Below are positions 31,857-41,600 of a stretch of 64,000 nt of DNA, in pieces. The translations under genes and the position numbers were made by a program. Numbering within the stretch: position 1 is the first letter of the stretch; each line of letters opens with the position of its first letter. Under the pieces are notes generated by a model. The model was given only the letters and a program-made list of their open reading frames with translations, was not told where the DNA came from and did no database searches. The stretch is taken from positions 1 through 64,000 of the forward strand of contig QPMI01000545.1 of assembly GCA_004431415.1 (NCBI GenBank). Direction: 5' to 3'. This DNA comes from Cyanophora paradoxa. Its lineage: Eukaryota > Glaucocystophyceae > Cyanophorales > Cyanophoraceae.

Positions 31857-34730
31857 ATGATCGCCCACAACATCGTCACGGCCGGTCAGGATGTCTATTG
31901 GGATTACGAGAACAAGACTTACCGCGGACTTGTCGGCGATGATGGCTGCATCCACCTGGGCATCGACCGCTTTGGGTCGCGTGCGTTCGCGGCGCGAACT
32001 TATCGGACCCGAGTTGGGCGCTGAACTTGACCAAAACGCAGCAAACGTGTTCGCCTCGTACATCTATCGCAAGATTCTCGACAACCAGGGCATCCGGTAC
32101 AAGCCCGAGAAGGCTATCAGAGATGGCTGGAAAGAGGTGAGTCGCCCGGAGCGCGGTTCCCGGAGCCGCTTGGCTAACGAGAAACAGATCTACAATGCGG
32201 CTGGAGTGTCCCTGTACGACCTCCGCATGAAGTTGCCCGAGAACCTGCGCGGCTTTGAGGACGAGGAGGTAGCCAGGGAGAAGGACAGGCTGAACTCGAT
32301 ACCGCCGCACTTGAGACCCCCGCCGCCGCCTCCGGCGGAGACGAGCAGTGCCGATCAGGAGGAGCGGAAGCGCGCGGCGAAGCGGAAGCGCGGGGAGGGC
32401 CCCGAGGGCGGCCGCTCGGGCAGCCGCGGCGGCCGCAGCGACGAGGGCTCGGAGAGCGGCGACGACGCGGAAGGCGACCGGGGGCAGGCCGGCGGCTCGA
32501 GCGCACAGGGCGACGGCGACGGCGGCGACGACGACGACGATGCGGAGGGCGAGGAGTCGCGGGACAAGGGTGCCCTGCCGCGAGGCGCGGGAGCCGCGCG
32601 CGGGAGCTGACGAGACGCGCGCGGCAGAGTCGCGCGCCGGCGAGGAGGAGGAGGAGGCGCCCGCGCCGCGGAGCCGCTCGAAGAAGGCCGCGCAGCCGGC
32701 GGGTGAGCCGCCGCCGGGGCCCCGCGCCGCCCGCCCACACTCAAGCGAGCGAGCGCAGATTCGGAAGAGGACGAGGACGAGGGGGAGGGGGACTGGCGGG
32801 TGCGCGACAAGGAGCTTTTCTTCCTGGCGATCAAGGACGCCGGCAAGGCGGACCTCAAGCACCTCCGCGGCGCCGTCCCCGGCAAGCAGCCCGGCGAGGT
32901 GCGCCCGCCCGCCCGCCCGGGTCCGCTCCTCTTCTTCTCCTGAGCGGGGCGGGGCGGGGCGCGCAGATCGAGAAGTTCTACGAGAGGATCTCGGGGGAGA
33001 TCCGGGAGTGGTACCAGCCGACGGGCTGCCCCTGCGGCCTCGACGGGGACGCCAGGGAGCAGGCCAAGTCCTTCCTCCTCTGGTGGGAGGCCATGAAGCG
33101 CCTGGAGTGGCTCACCGTGCGCCCCGCCCCGCCCCCGCCCGCCGGCCCCGCCCCGCCCCGCTCACGGGCGGGCGCGCAGGCGGCGAAGCGGGAGATCCAG
33201 TCGGACCTGGAGGAGGCCAAGGACCAGCTCGAGACCGAGATCGAGGAGAAGCGCGACCTCACCAAGTGCGCCGGGCCGGGCCGGGCCGGGCGGGGCCGGG
33301 CCGGGCCGAGCCGGGCTGGGCGGCAGGTCCAAGGCGAAGCTGGAGGGGGAGGTGAAGGAGCTGCGGAAGACGCTCAAGGCGGAACAGAAGGCGCGGCAGG
33401 GCCTCGAGGAGTCGAAGAAGCGGGCCGAGAAGGAGGCGGACAAGCTCCGCAAGGACGGCGACAAGTCCGTCTCCTACCAGAAGACCATCCGCAAGCTCGA
33501 GCAGCAGGTCCGCCGGGCAGGCGGGTGTGGTGTGGCCGGGCCCGTTCCTGACCCGCGGGGCCGGCCCAGATCGAGGAGATGAAGCGGGAGTTCACGAGCG
33601 AGAAGGACACGCGGACGGACTCGGACCGCCAGATCCGCCAGCTCCGCAAGCAGCTCGACCAGGAGCGCAAGGCCCGCGCCGACGACGCCGACACGTGCGC
33701 CCGGCTCAGCTCTGCTCTGCTCTGCCCCGCCCCGCCCCGCCCCGCTCAGCCCTGCCCCGCAGGCGGAAGCGGCTGGAGTCGAACCTGGAGAAGGCGAAGA
33801 ACCGGATGGAGGTGCTGTACGCGGACATCGACACGGCCCGCAGCGCCGAGGCCCACTCAAAGCAGCTCTGGAACGTGCGCCCGCCCGCGCCGGCGCCGGC
33901 GCTCCAGCCAAGCAACTCGGGCGCGGCTGACGCGGGGAGGGCGGCGGGCAGGACGGGCGGCGCAAGGTGGAGGCGCAGGTGGCGCAGATGCAGAAGGCCA
34001 TCGAGGGCCTCCGAGGCTACCGCAAGGCCCTCGAGGACCGCCTCAAGGCCCTCTCCGACAACCTCAAGGCCGTGCGCCCCCTGCTCCGCTCCGCCCCGCT
34101 CCGCTCCGCTCTGCTTTGCCCGCCCCGCTGAGCCGGCTCGCCGCGCAGGCCAAGCCGGACTGGGACGAGTCGCAGCTGCCGGCCCTGCCCGAGTTCCAGG
34201 AGCCTGTCGTACCCGCCTTCGACTTCTCGCTCCCGGCCCCCCAGGCCGCCGCCGCCGCCGCCGCCGCCCGTCCCTCCGGCGAGGGGCCCTCCGGCTCGTC
34301 CTCCGCCGCCGCCTCCGAGCCGTGCGTCGGCCGCCTCGCTCGGGCCTTTCTTGCGGGGTTACCGACGCGCGCGCCCGCGCAGGCCGGTGCCGAGCCCCAA
34401 GGACGGCAAGGACGCCAAGGAGGGCGCGGCGGACAAGGAGAAGGACAAGGAGAAGGAGAAGGAGGGGAGCAAGAAGGGCGACAAGCACGCGCCCCACACT
34501 CCCAAGCGTGCGCCCGCCGCGTCGCCCGCGGTCGATCGATCGAGCGGGCCCGGGGCCGGCCCTGACGCCGCTCCGCCCCCCGCGCGCGCGCAGCGGTGCC
34601 GACGCACCGGCGGAAGTGCGTGCCGCGGCGGGCGCCGCGGGCGCACGACACGCTGCCCGGCGGCGTCCTCGCGTTCAACTTCCGCGAGGTCGCCCCCGAC
34701 TTCGGCGGCGAAGAGGCGGACGAGGCGTGA
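31857..34730 (+). CDS. RAMA-like domain, acidic linker and coiled-coil protein
   Basis: Exons 31857-31980, 32042-32136 and 32188 onward join in frame. Together they give a domain of about 110 residues: VTAGQDVYWDYENKTYRGLV, then GIDRFGSPNVFASYIYRKIL, then GWKEIYNAAGVSLYDLRMKL. The order Y-x-G-x-V, FGSPxxFA, GWxxxxxxGxSLxxLR matches RAMA domains, known from bacterial restriction-associated proteins and the human deubiquitinase-like MPND, where they bind DNA. A Lys/Arg- and Asp/Glu-rich linker follows (KRAAKRKR, poly-Asp at 32530). A folded segment comes next (DWRVRDKELFFLAIKDAGKADLKHL; FYERISGEIREWYQP; FLLWWEAMKRLEW). Then over 250 residues of heptad coiled coil are spread over six exons (about 33180-34075). 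The tail has PDWDESQLPALPEF, a KDKEKEKE tract and ends at TGA 34728-34730. Introns contain CCCCG tracts. Confidence 0.75.
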
Positions 34731-35550
34731 GGGGGGAGGGGGGGGGGGGCCGCGCGGCGGCGCGCCCCGGCCGAATGTACAAGCACCCCGGTTTTGCGGT
34801 AGCGTGTGAATGCACCAGATCAGGTTCAAGTGAAGGGGGGCGAAGCCCGGGGGAGCCCGGCCGCGGGGAGGGGGGGACTGTGGGGGTACGGAGTCCTTTA
34901 GGTTGGCGGGGGCTGGGCGAAGCTGGGCGTGGCTATAGTGCAGTGCACGTGCATGTCGTGGTCCTGGATAAAGCCTCTTGAAGGCTGGATTATCGCCGGC
35001 GGCCGGTCGTTGTCGTTCATGATCAACAGTTCACGAGCTCGAGTTCAACAGCTTCGTTCATGATCAGTTTGAACATTCAACAGTTCACGAGCTCGAGCTC
35101 GAGGCGCAAGCAGGTCGTTCAAGCGATACAGCGATCGCCGAGCCTCGGCAGGCTTAGCTTAGCCAATTAATTTCAAGGCGGCTTTTAAACGCGAAATTGA
35201 GGCGGCTCGGACCGTCGGACGCCGCGCTCGTTTGCGAAAACGCGTATGGGTACGCTAGTGCAAGTTGACTTTAAGTTTAGACTGCGAAATCGGGGCTCGA
35301 ACAGCCAGCTCGCTAACGTTAACCTCAGTAAATCTACTTTACTACCCATAAAGTTGGCTTGAATTATACCATGAAGGACTTAAATACCGCGCCACAAATT
35401 ACCGCGTCACGGCCGCGGCGTTACTAGTACCACCGTACTACCACGAGGGGACCCCGCGGTCCCCGCCGGCCGCCGGCCGGGCGCCGGGGTCGTTTGTGAC
35501 AAAATTTCTGCACCGGCCGCGGCCCGGCGGTAGGCGCTTTAAATTTAGCG
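34731..35550. other. Start of gene-poor island; imperfect direct repeats
   Basis: Downstream of the RAMA gene, GC falls and no gene is seen. A block at 35015-35097 holds two copies of a motif containing GTTCATGATCA and CAACAGTTCACGAGCTCGAG. The stretch also carries scattered direct AT-rich words related to those in the inverted-repeat element at 36.8 kb (ACCGCG, AAATTACCGCG at about 35385-35415). Confidence 0.5.
35015..35097. repeat. Imperfect tandem duplication, about 55-60-base spacing
   Basis: The words TTCATGATCA (35016, 35057) and CAACAGTTCACGAGCTCGAG (35024-35043, 35078-35097) each occur twice in order, the second copy carrying an insertion. Confidence 0.7.
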
Positions 35551-35931
35551 CGGTACCTCGATTCCTTTTAGACACTCCGCCAGCTTCGACTCTCCCCTCT
35601 AGTGGTGTCCTACGTTTCGCCTCTCCTACTGTTCTGCCGCCTCAAGATCTGCCTCCTGCGACTACGTCGATGTACGTCTTCTCAGAGTCTAGTTCTGCTG
35701 TTAGCTCTATCTTGTCGTCTTCGTCTAGATCTTCGTCTTCGACTGTAGTTCCTCGTGCTCGTTCTCCTTATTCGCTGCGCCCCCGTGCTCCTCGTCGTTC
35801 TAGTGTGACTAGTTATATATAGTACTTCTGCGTTGACGTCCTTGAGCTCTTCTACTCCTTCTCCTCGTGCTCGTTCTCCTTATCTTTTGCGTTCTTCTGA
35901 TCGTGTCCCTTCTCGTGATCCCTCTTAATTC
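35551..35931 (+). pseudogene. Frameshifted tail of a Ser/Pro-rich ORF, probably mobile-element debris
   Basis: An open frame of low GC ends RSSVTSYI at a TAG near 35820. A second frame then reads STSALTSLSSSTPSPRARS and ends RVPSRDPS at TAA. Both frames contain PRARSPY, encoded by an identical 20-base word at 35751-35770 and 35863-35882, and the copies lie in different frames. This looks like a duplicated, frameshifted C-terminal segment of a decayed low-complexity ORF. Codon use (T-ending) differs sharply from the host genes. No reverse transcriptase, integrase or transposase motif is visible nearby, so the element type is unknown. Confidence 0.4.
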
Positions 35932-36279
35932 TGTATTTTGTGCTAGTTTACTGTATCTTTGATTTGTGATTGCTTTGTTGTCCTTAATATCACTACCTAC
36001 GGGGGGTTCGCCCCACCGTGGTCTCTCAAAAAAAAAAACATGCCATACCAATCCAGAGGAAATTCTAGCGGGGCACAGTGAGCGATTGGCGCAGAAGCGA
36101 GCACGTCTGGAGTGCATTCTAGATCAGGCGAGATCGGGGATAATTTAACTTCCGCGCGAAAGCCGCTCTATGCAAAAGTCGGCGCTCTCCGGGGCCGCGC
36201 CCCGGCCCCCTCTTCAGCCCTCGACAGCGCAAGGCAGCTCAAGGCCCGCCCAGGCCCCCCCGCTCCCCCCAACTGCCCT

Positions 36280-36350
36280 TCCCGGGACTCGAACGCTGGG
36301 GCAATAAGACGCCGGCCGGGCGCACTGCTAGCTATAAATATAGCTCGGCT
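36280..36350 (-). repeat. tRNA-like B-box sequence, possible SINE or degenerate tRNA
   Basis: On the - strand a GTTCGAGTCCC box (RNA polymerase III B-box consensus, about 36284-36294) is preceded by a GTTAGCCGAGC A-box-like word near 36340. The two are in tRNA order, with GTCTTAT resembling an anticodon loop between. A complete cloverleaf with a matching acceptor stem cannot be drawn. A decayed tRNA or tRNA-derived SINE head is more likely than a working tRNA gene. Confidence 0.25.
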
Positions 36351-36786
36351 AACCCGCCGCGAAACTGGCCGGTTCCTCTTCGAATTCGTGTGGCCCTAGC
36401 TGCAGGAAAATCTCGTACCGCATCCGCGCGATAGTGAACATCAAATATGTATTAAAAGGCATCCTATCGCATACTAAACGCTTCACTTCTGCGCCAATCG
36501 CTTCTCCCAAGTTTATTAAGCGAAATCGTCCAGACGCGTACCTACGTATATACCTTCCGAGTCTAATCCGCGTACTAGGGTAGGTCAACGTTGTTAGTAA
36601 CTTGTTACGCAGCTTACGCTTCAGTCGTAGCAACTCGGACCGTCACGGCGTCCCGCTCCCAAAATTAAACGAAACGCGATTCAGTTCGAAGGAACTTCCC
36701 GGTTCAACGGTTAATTCCGACTCTCAGAGTCTAGATCATTATCTGATGATATAGATCTACCGTAGGGCACTTATAATTAAGTACCG

Positions 36787-36981
36787 CGGGCACTTAACTA
36801 ACGCGGTACCAAATTAACGCGCCAAAAGTTTGTTAATCTGAGTTGCATGGTGCCGCGTTGATTTGCGGCTGAGAATTTTAAAAACCGCGTTAATTTGGTA
36901 CAGCGGTATTTCGCTCAGATCTATAGAGGAGGGCCATTTTTGAAACCGCGTTAATTAACGCCGCAGTAATTTAGTGCCCGA
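36787..36981. mobile_element. Small inverted-repeat element (MITE-like)
   Basis: An inner pair of 15-base inverted repeats (36807-36821 and 36886-36900, containing CGCGTTAATTTGGTA) is nested in diverged outer arms: CGGGCACTTAACTA at 36788 against TAATTTAGTGCCCG ending at 36980. A further CCGCGTTAATTAACG copy is at about 36946. There is no ORF. It looks like a small non-autonomous DNA element or a foldback remnant. Target duplications are not clear. Confidence 0.5.
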
Positions 36982-37229
36982 CGGACCGGCGACGGTACGG
37001 TACTGTACGGTCTGTACCGTAGTACCTAGTACTACGGTACTAGCTAGTTCCGACTCAAAGTACTAGTTCCGAGTCGTTTGAGGAATACTCAGTGACTATG
37101 ATATTAGGGTTGATTCTTTTTTTCGTAGTCGTCGACGTGCATGAACGACATATATGTATAATATACATATTCAACGTGAACGTGCATGCACGTACCGGTA
37201 ATACGTATACGGTCCGGTATATATGGCGG

Positions 37230-37330
37230 GCCGCGGCCCGCGGGGCGGCCGGGGCCGGCCCGGCGCCGGCGGCGCGGGCCGCCCGGCGGGCCGGCGCCCG
37301 GTTCGGACCGTCGGACCGTTCGGTACGGTC
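37230..37330. repeat. GC-rich palindrome cluster
   Basis: Dense GGCCGG/CCGGCC/GCGCC palindromes form a stretch of nearly pure G+C with strong self-complementarity. It is followed by GGTCGACG and repeated AGTCTCAGTC words. A second cluster lies at 37797-37915. No coding potential is apparent. Confidence 0.6.
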
Positions 37331-37437
37331 GACGTCTCAGTCACTGCATGAGTCTCAGTCTCAGTCTGTCACGTGCACGGACCCGGGGCCCGGGGGCCGG
37401 GAGTCCGGGACTCACGGTCCGAGTCACGAAATACGTA

Positions 37438-37729
37438 TACCGTAGAGCAGGAAAATACTGGACGCAGAAAATTACTGGAGCCCGAAAAACTTGTGGACCG
37501 AAAACTTGAGTCAGTCCACTAATTTCGGGCTCCAGTATTTCCCTGCTGCTAAGCTGCCCTATTCAGTACCCCCCATAATTACCGCCCCATACAAGCCTGA
37601 CAAGCTTTAAGATTTTGGTCCACTAATTTCGGGCTCCAGTATTTTGCCTAAGGGAGGGCCAATTAAGTTTTCTAGTCCACTATAATTTCCGGCCCACGGG
37701 CCACTACAGTATTTTCCTGCTCTACGGTA
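37438..37729. mobile_element. 292-base MITE with 23-base perfect terminal inverted repeats
   Basis: Bases 37438-37460 and 37707-37729 are exact inverted copies (left end TACCGTAGAGCAGG). The outermost TA on each side can be read as a TA target duplication, typical of Tc1/mariner-type elements. Inside, a GGAGCCCGAAA/TTTCGGGCTCC word recurs (about 37471, 37525 and 37627), forming nested hairpins. No transposase is present, so movement would need a partner element elsewhere. Confidence 0.8.
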
Positions 37730-37796
37730 CCACGCCGGGCGCCGGCGTGACTCTGCCAGCTGCAGCCTGCAGGCTGCATGTGACGCCGCATGCGCA

Positions 37797-37915
37797 CGGA
37801 CCGGCGGCCCGGCGGCGGCGGGCCGGCCGCCGGGCGCCGCGGCGGCGGCCAGGCGGCGGGCCGCGGCCGGCCGGGCGGCGGCGCCGCCGGGCCGGGCGCC
37901 GGCGGCGGCACGGTA
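37797..37915. repeat. GC-rich palindrome cluster, second copy
   Basis: A run of CGGCGG/CCGGCC/GGCGCC words with almost no A or T directly follows the MITE at 37438-37729. It is similar in word content to the cluster at 37230-37330 that precedes the MITE, so the element sits between two such clusters. Confidence 0.6.
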
Positions 37916-38697
37916 CTACGGAGTCTACGGTAGCACGGTCGACGTCCGACGGTCTGATCATCATGCATGAATCACAGGCTTCACAGCAGCGCTAGCATGA
38001 TCATGAGGCTCTGACTCTGTGACTCTCAGGCTAGCCTAGTAGAGCCGCTAGACTCAGTGCCACGGTGACTGTGAGCACTGACCGTCGGACTCAGCATACT
38101 ATGATATGTGCGCATTGCCGCAGACGTATACGTACTGGACAGTCTGGAGTCTCAGTCTGGACTGCAGTGCCAAAACTGCCAAGTTGCGCACTGCCGCAGT
38201 CACTGAGTGCCGCGGTACTAGTATACTAGTGCGCGTGCGATCATCGGATCGCGAGGCGACGCGAGCAGTCTGCACGCGCATATAATTATATGATCGTATG
38301 CAAGTCCGTCCGACGGTCGGACGCACGCGTACGGTATATATACAGCTGCAGCTGCAGCGCCGGCTGAGCCTGCACAGGCCCGGGGGGTGACAGGCCGTGC
38401 GTGGCTCTAGCTATAGCATCTGCTAGACTGCGCTAGTAGCCTAGTAGGTTAGCCTAGACGGACGGAAGCTCGCGGATTGCCGTACAAGTCACGAAGCGGA
38501 GTCGACGTCGCGATTGAAGTCGCGGAGTCTGCGAGCATCAAAGTTCTCGGGTGATCACATCTTTATACGTAGTACTAGTTCGGCGCACTCGCGCCGGGCA
38601 ACCAGCTGCAGCGATGGACAACCGGCCGCTGCGTCGGTCGCGGTCGCGATCGCGGCCTGCTCCGGTGCTGCCTCCTGCACCTGGAGTTCGAGTTGCT
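37916..38697. promoter_or_regulatory. Upstream region of the fibrocystin-L-like gene
   Basis: Short palindromes are frequent here (GTCGACG, CTAGCTATAGC, GATCATGATCA, GTATATATACAGCTGCAGCTGCAG). CAGTC/GACTG words occur in both directions (37980-38240). No ORF connects in frame to the signal-peptide exon at 38698. Promoter function is assumed from position. Confidence 0.35.
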
Positions 38698-41600
38698 ATG
38701 AGTCGGGCGGTAGCGAACGCATCCATGCGCGTGCTGTTCTTGTGCGTGGTCTCTGCACTCTCTCTGCAGCCGGTAGCTGGTGAGCTCGCGACCATTCCTT
38801 TCTTCTGCACGTGCACGTGCACGCGCACGCGCGCCAGTTGAAGCCGGCAATCGTCCCCTGGCTAACAGAGGTTTGTACTCAGCTGCTCTTCCAAACGGCG
38901 TGAAGCCGCATATCACGGCGGTCCGTTTATTTCGAGACCCTGACTCCGTTTCGCTGGCATCATTCATAAGGAGTATCGCAGATCTTTCCGAACTACGGCA
39001 GCATTGTCGGCGGGACACGCTTCACGCTCAAAGGCTACGGATTCAGCAACGTGCGTTTCAGTCCTGACCCTATAACTGCGGACATCCGCGGCCGGCTTTC
39101 GACTTCGGCTGAACACGGAGAATTCGCAGTATTCTGGAGGATTTGAGAGCAAAAATATTGTACGCGCATCCTTGCATGCTCTGCCGCGACGCTCAGTCCC
39201 GATCATCGGTTAATATTGATGATATCGATGTTTCCCCTCTTTCCGCGCTGCGGCAAATAGGTCACGCTCGGCGGCGTAGAATGCGAAGTGGTAAGCATAT
39301 GCGCATGCGTGAGAAGTGTACATGTTCGTCCTTTCTTTCTCTTGCACCTTACTCTTCTTCCGCATGCGTGCAGGTCCTCTTTCCCGAAATGAAGCAAACG
39401 GACCCCTGCACCACCGCAAGTCAGATTGTCTGTATCACTGGCCCCAAAAGATGCGGGAGCCTGCCCTTGCACGACTGTCAAGGCCCTGTGCGTCGTATGG
39501 CCGAATAACGTCCTTCATTAATTATAAATGCCTGACCCCCAGCGCAGGTCCCTATCAATCTGCGGGTGCAGGAGAGTATCCTCTCTTTTGAGGACGCAAC
39601 TTTCGCGAGTGGCGTATCCACAACGTACGACTATCAATTCACGAAAGATCAGAATGGCAACGAGAGGAATCTCTGCTATATAGGTAGACTTTCCACGTAA
39701 CTCTTTCGGCCGAGTCCTCCCCCTCAAAAGCACGCAGGGAGCGTATGGCCTCCCTTCGGCAGTGCAGGCGACCTCGCGCGCGTCAACTGGGGAGGCACTA
39801 CAGCTCGATACGCGGGATATGACCCGTGCGCACCTCTCATGTAGTAGCCGTGGAATCTCCATTTAATTATATAATCTCTTTCGGGCAGTATCACCGACAT
39901 CGGCCCCCTCGACAATCTATATAGCATCGCTGGTAAGTAGTGAATAGACAGGCTTAAAGCACCGCGCCTTTGAGAATTTGTGACAATGAACTCTATATGC
40001 GCATATAATTATAAATTAAATGCTTTGCGTCCCACTCGGCTCTGCGCAGCGGGGCGTCAAGAAGGGCGCTTTATTCTCATCAACTCGACGTAAGCGCAAT
40101 CGATATCCCCTGTCCGGATCCACGTTAAGCGAACTTTGTTTTGTGATTGCGAAAAATCCTTTCCGATCAGGACCAATGCCGCATTTGCGCCTGTCGACAA
40201 CTATGCCGACCTGAACCGTAATAGGATTTTGATTGGATATGAAGACGTTTACTTGCGGTGCGATCCACGAAGCGATCGCGGAATGCGCTAATAGATGTGT
40301 CTTTACGTCTGACAATCGCTCATTGTCGATCATGATCATAACACTCAGATCCTCCGTCGCTGGTCTTGTCGGCGAGAGTGCTCCGGGGAACTACGAGCTG
40401 AAAATGCAGGTGTGATGCATGCCTATGCCTCGTCTCGTCTCAATCTCTCAATCTCTCGTATGCCATGTGACGTTTAAGCTCTGCCTGATGGCTTTCGTCT
40501 CTCAGTTTGAGAAAATGATTGACCAGTACTATCCAACAAATCCCGTCAGAGGATACTGCTACACGCCGCTAAGCGCCAAAAAGATCGATGGTCAGGGGAG
40601 GCTCTACTCGTTCCAGGTCCGGCCCGGCGGCCGTGCTATTGAAAACTCGAAGCCTGTAATTTGAATCCGGGTTTCGCGTCTGGTGACAGATTGTGCCTGC
40701 TGTGACCAGCATTAGCACCAGCCGTTCGTCTACAGAGGGCGGCCTCAAGCTGACCATTAAAGGTGAGTGTTCGGGCTCGCAATTTACTTGGCGTTGCACC
40801 CTTTCATTTGACGCTGGTCAAAAGGAACGAACTTTGCCGGAGTTGCCGAGAACACGACAGTCGCCGTTGCTGGCATAGATTGTCCCGTCAGCTACTCGAC
40901 GTACGGTACTCGAATTTCCGCGCATCGATGTTCATGATCAGACCATTGCGCGATCCTGAGCGTGCAGACACGGTCATCTGCACAACCGTGAGGGGGACGC
41001 CGACTGCGGTCGCCCCCGGCCAAAAATTCCTCGGAGGGCGCGGAGTGCTAGTGGAGCGCTGGTATGGGTCCTTTTCGAACAATCTCGGCGCGCTGAAGAC
41101 CGCGATAGCGGCTCGCCCCGCGGACCGTTCGTACATCGTGCCTTCGACTTTCGATGGCGGATTCCGCTTCGACCAGAATTACGGGCAGCGGATGACGGCG
41201 GTTTTCGTTTCTCCGTGGAACACTACCCTCACTCTGTTCCATTGTAAGAAGAGCTTGCTTGCTTGCTTTCCCGAAGAGCTTTCCGGCCCAGCCTTCTGGC
41301 ACCTGGCACCGATATCGATATCTAACACATTTGATTTCCGCTCCAGCCTCATGGCACGTTGGCGAGCTTTGGGTGGGACCCAATATGACCAGGTCCGAGC
41401 GCCCAGTCGCTGACGCGGCCGCAAGGTTTTCTAACGGTTTACCTAACGTTCTTTTATGTGTTCAGTTTATCGAGAGTGGCCTTCGCTACCTGGTTTCCTA
41501 GTGACGGGAAGCCTTACAAGTACACATCCGTGCGGCCTGCTCGATATTCCGAATATATATCTCTCAGATCGCAGCACTCACTCGTGACATTCGAAAGCAC

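Noticed and set aside
35966-36399. Short ORFs near 36 kb considered as gag-like retroelement coding
   Set aside because: They are under 105 residues with no recognisable motif, and no long terminal repeats were found around them.
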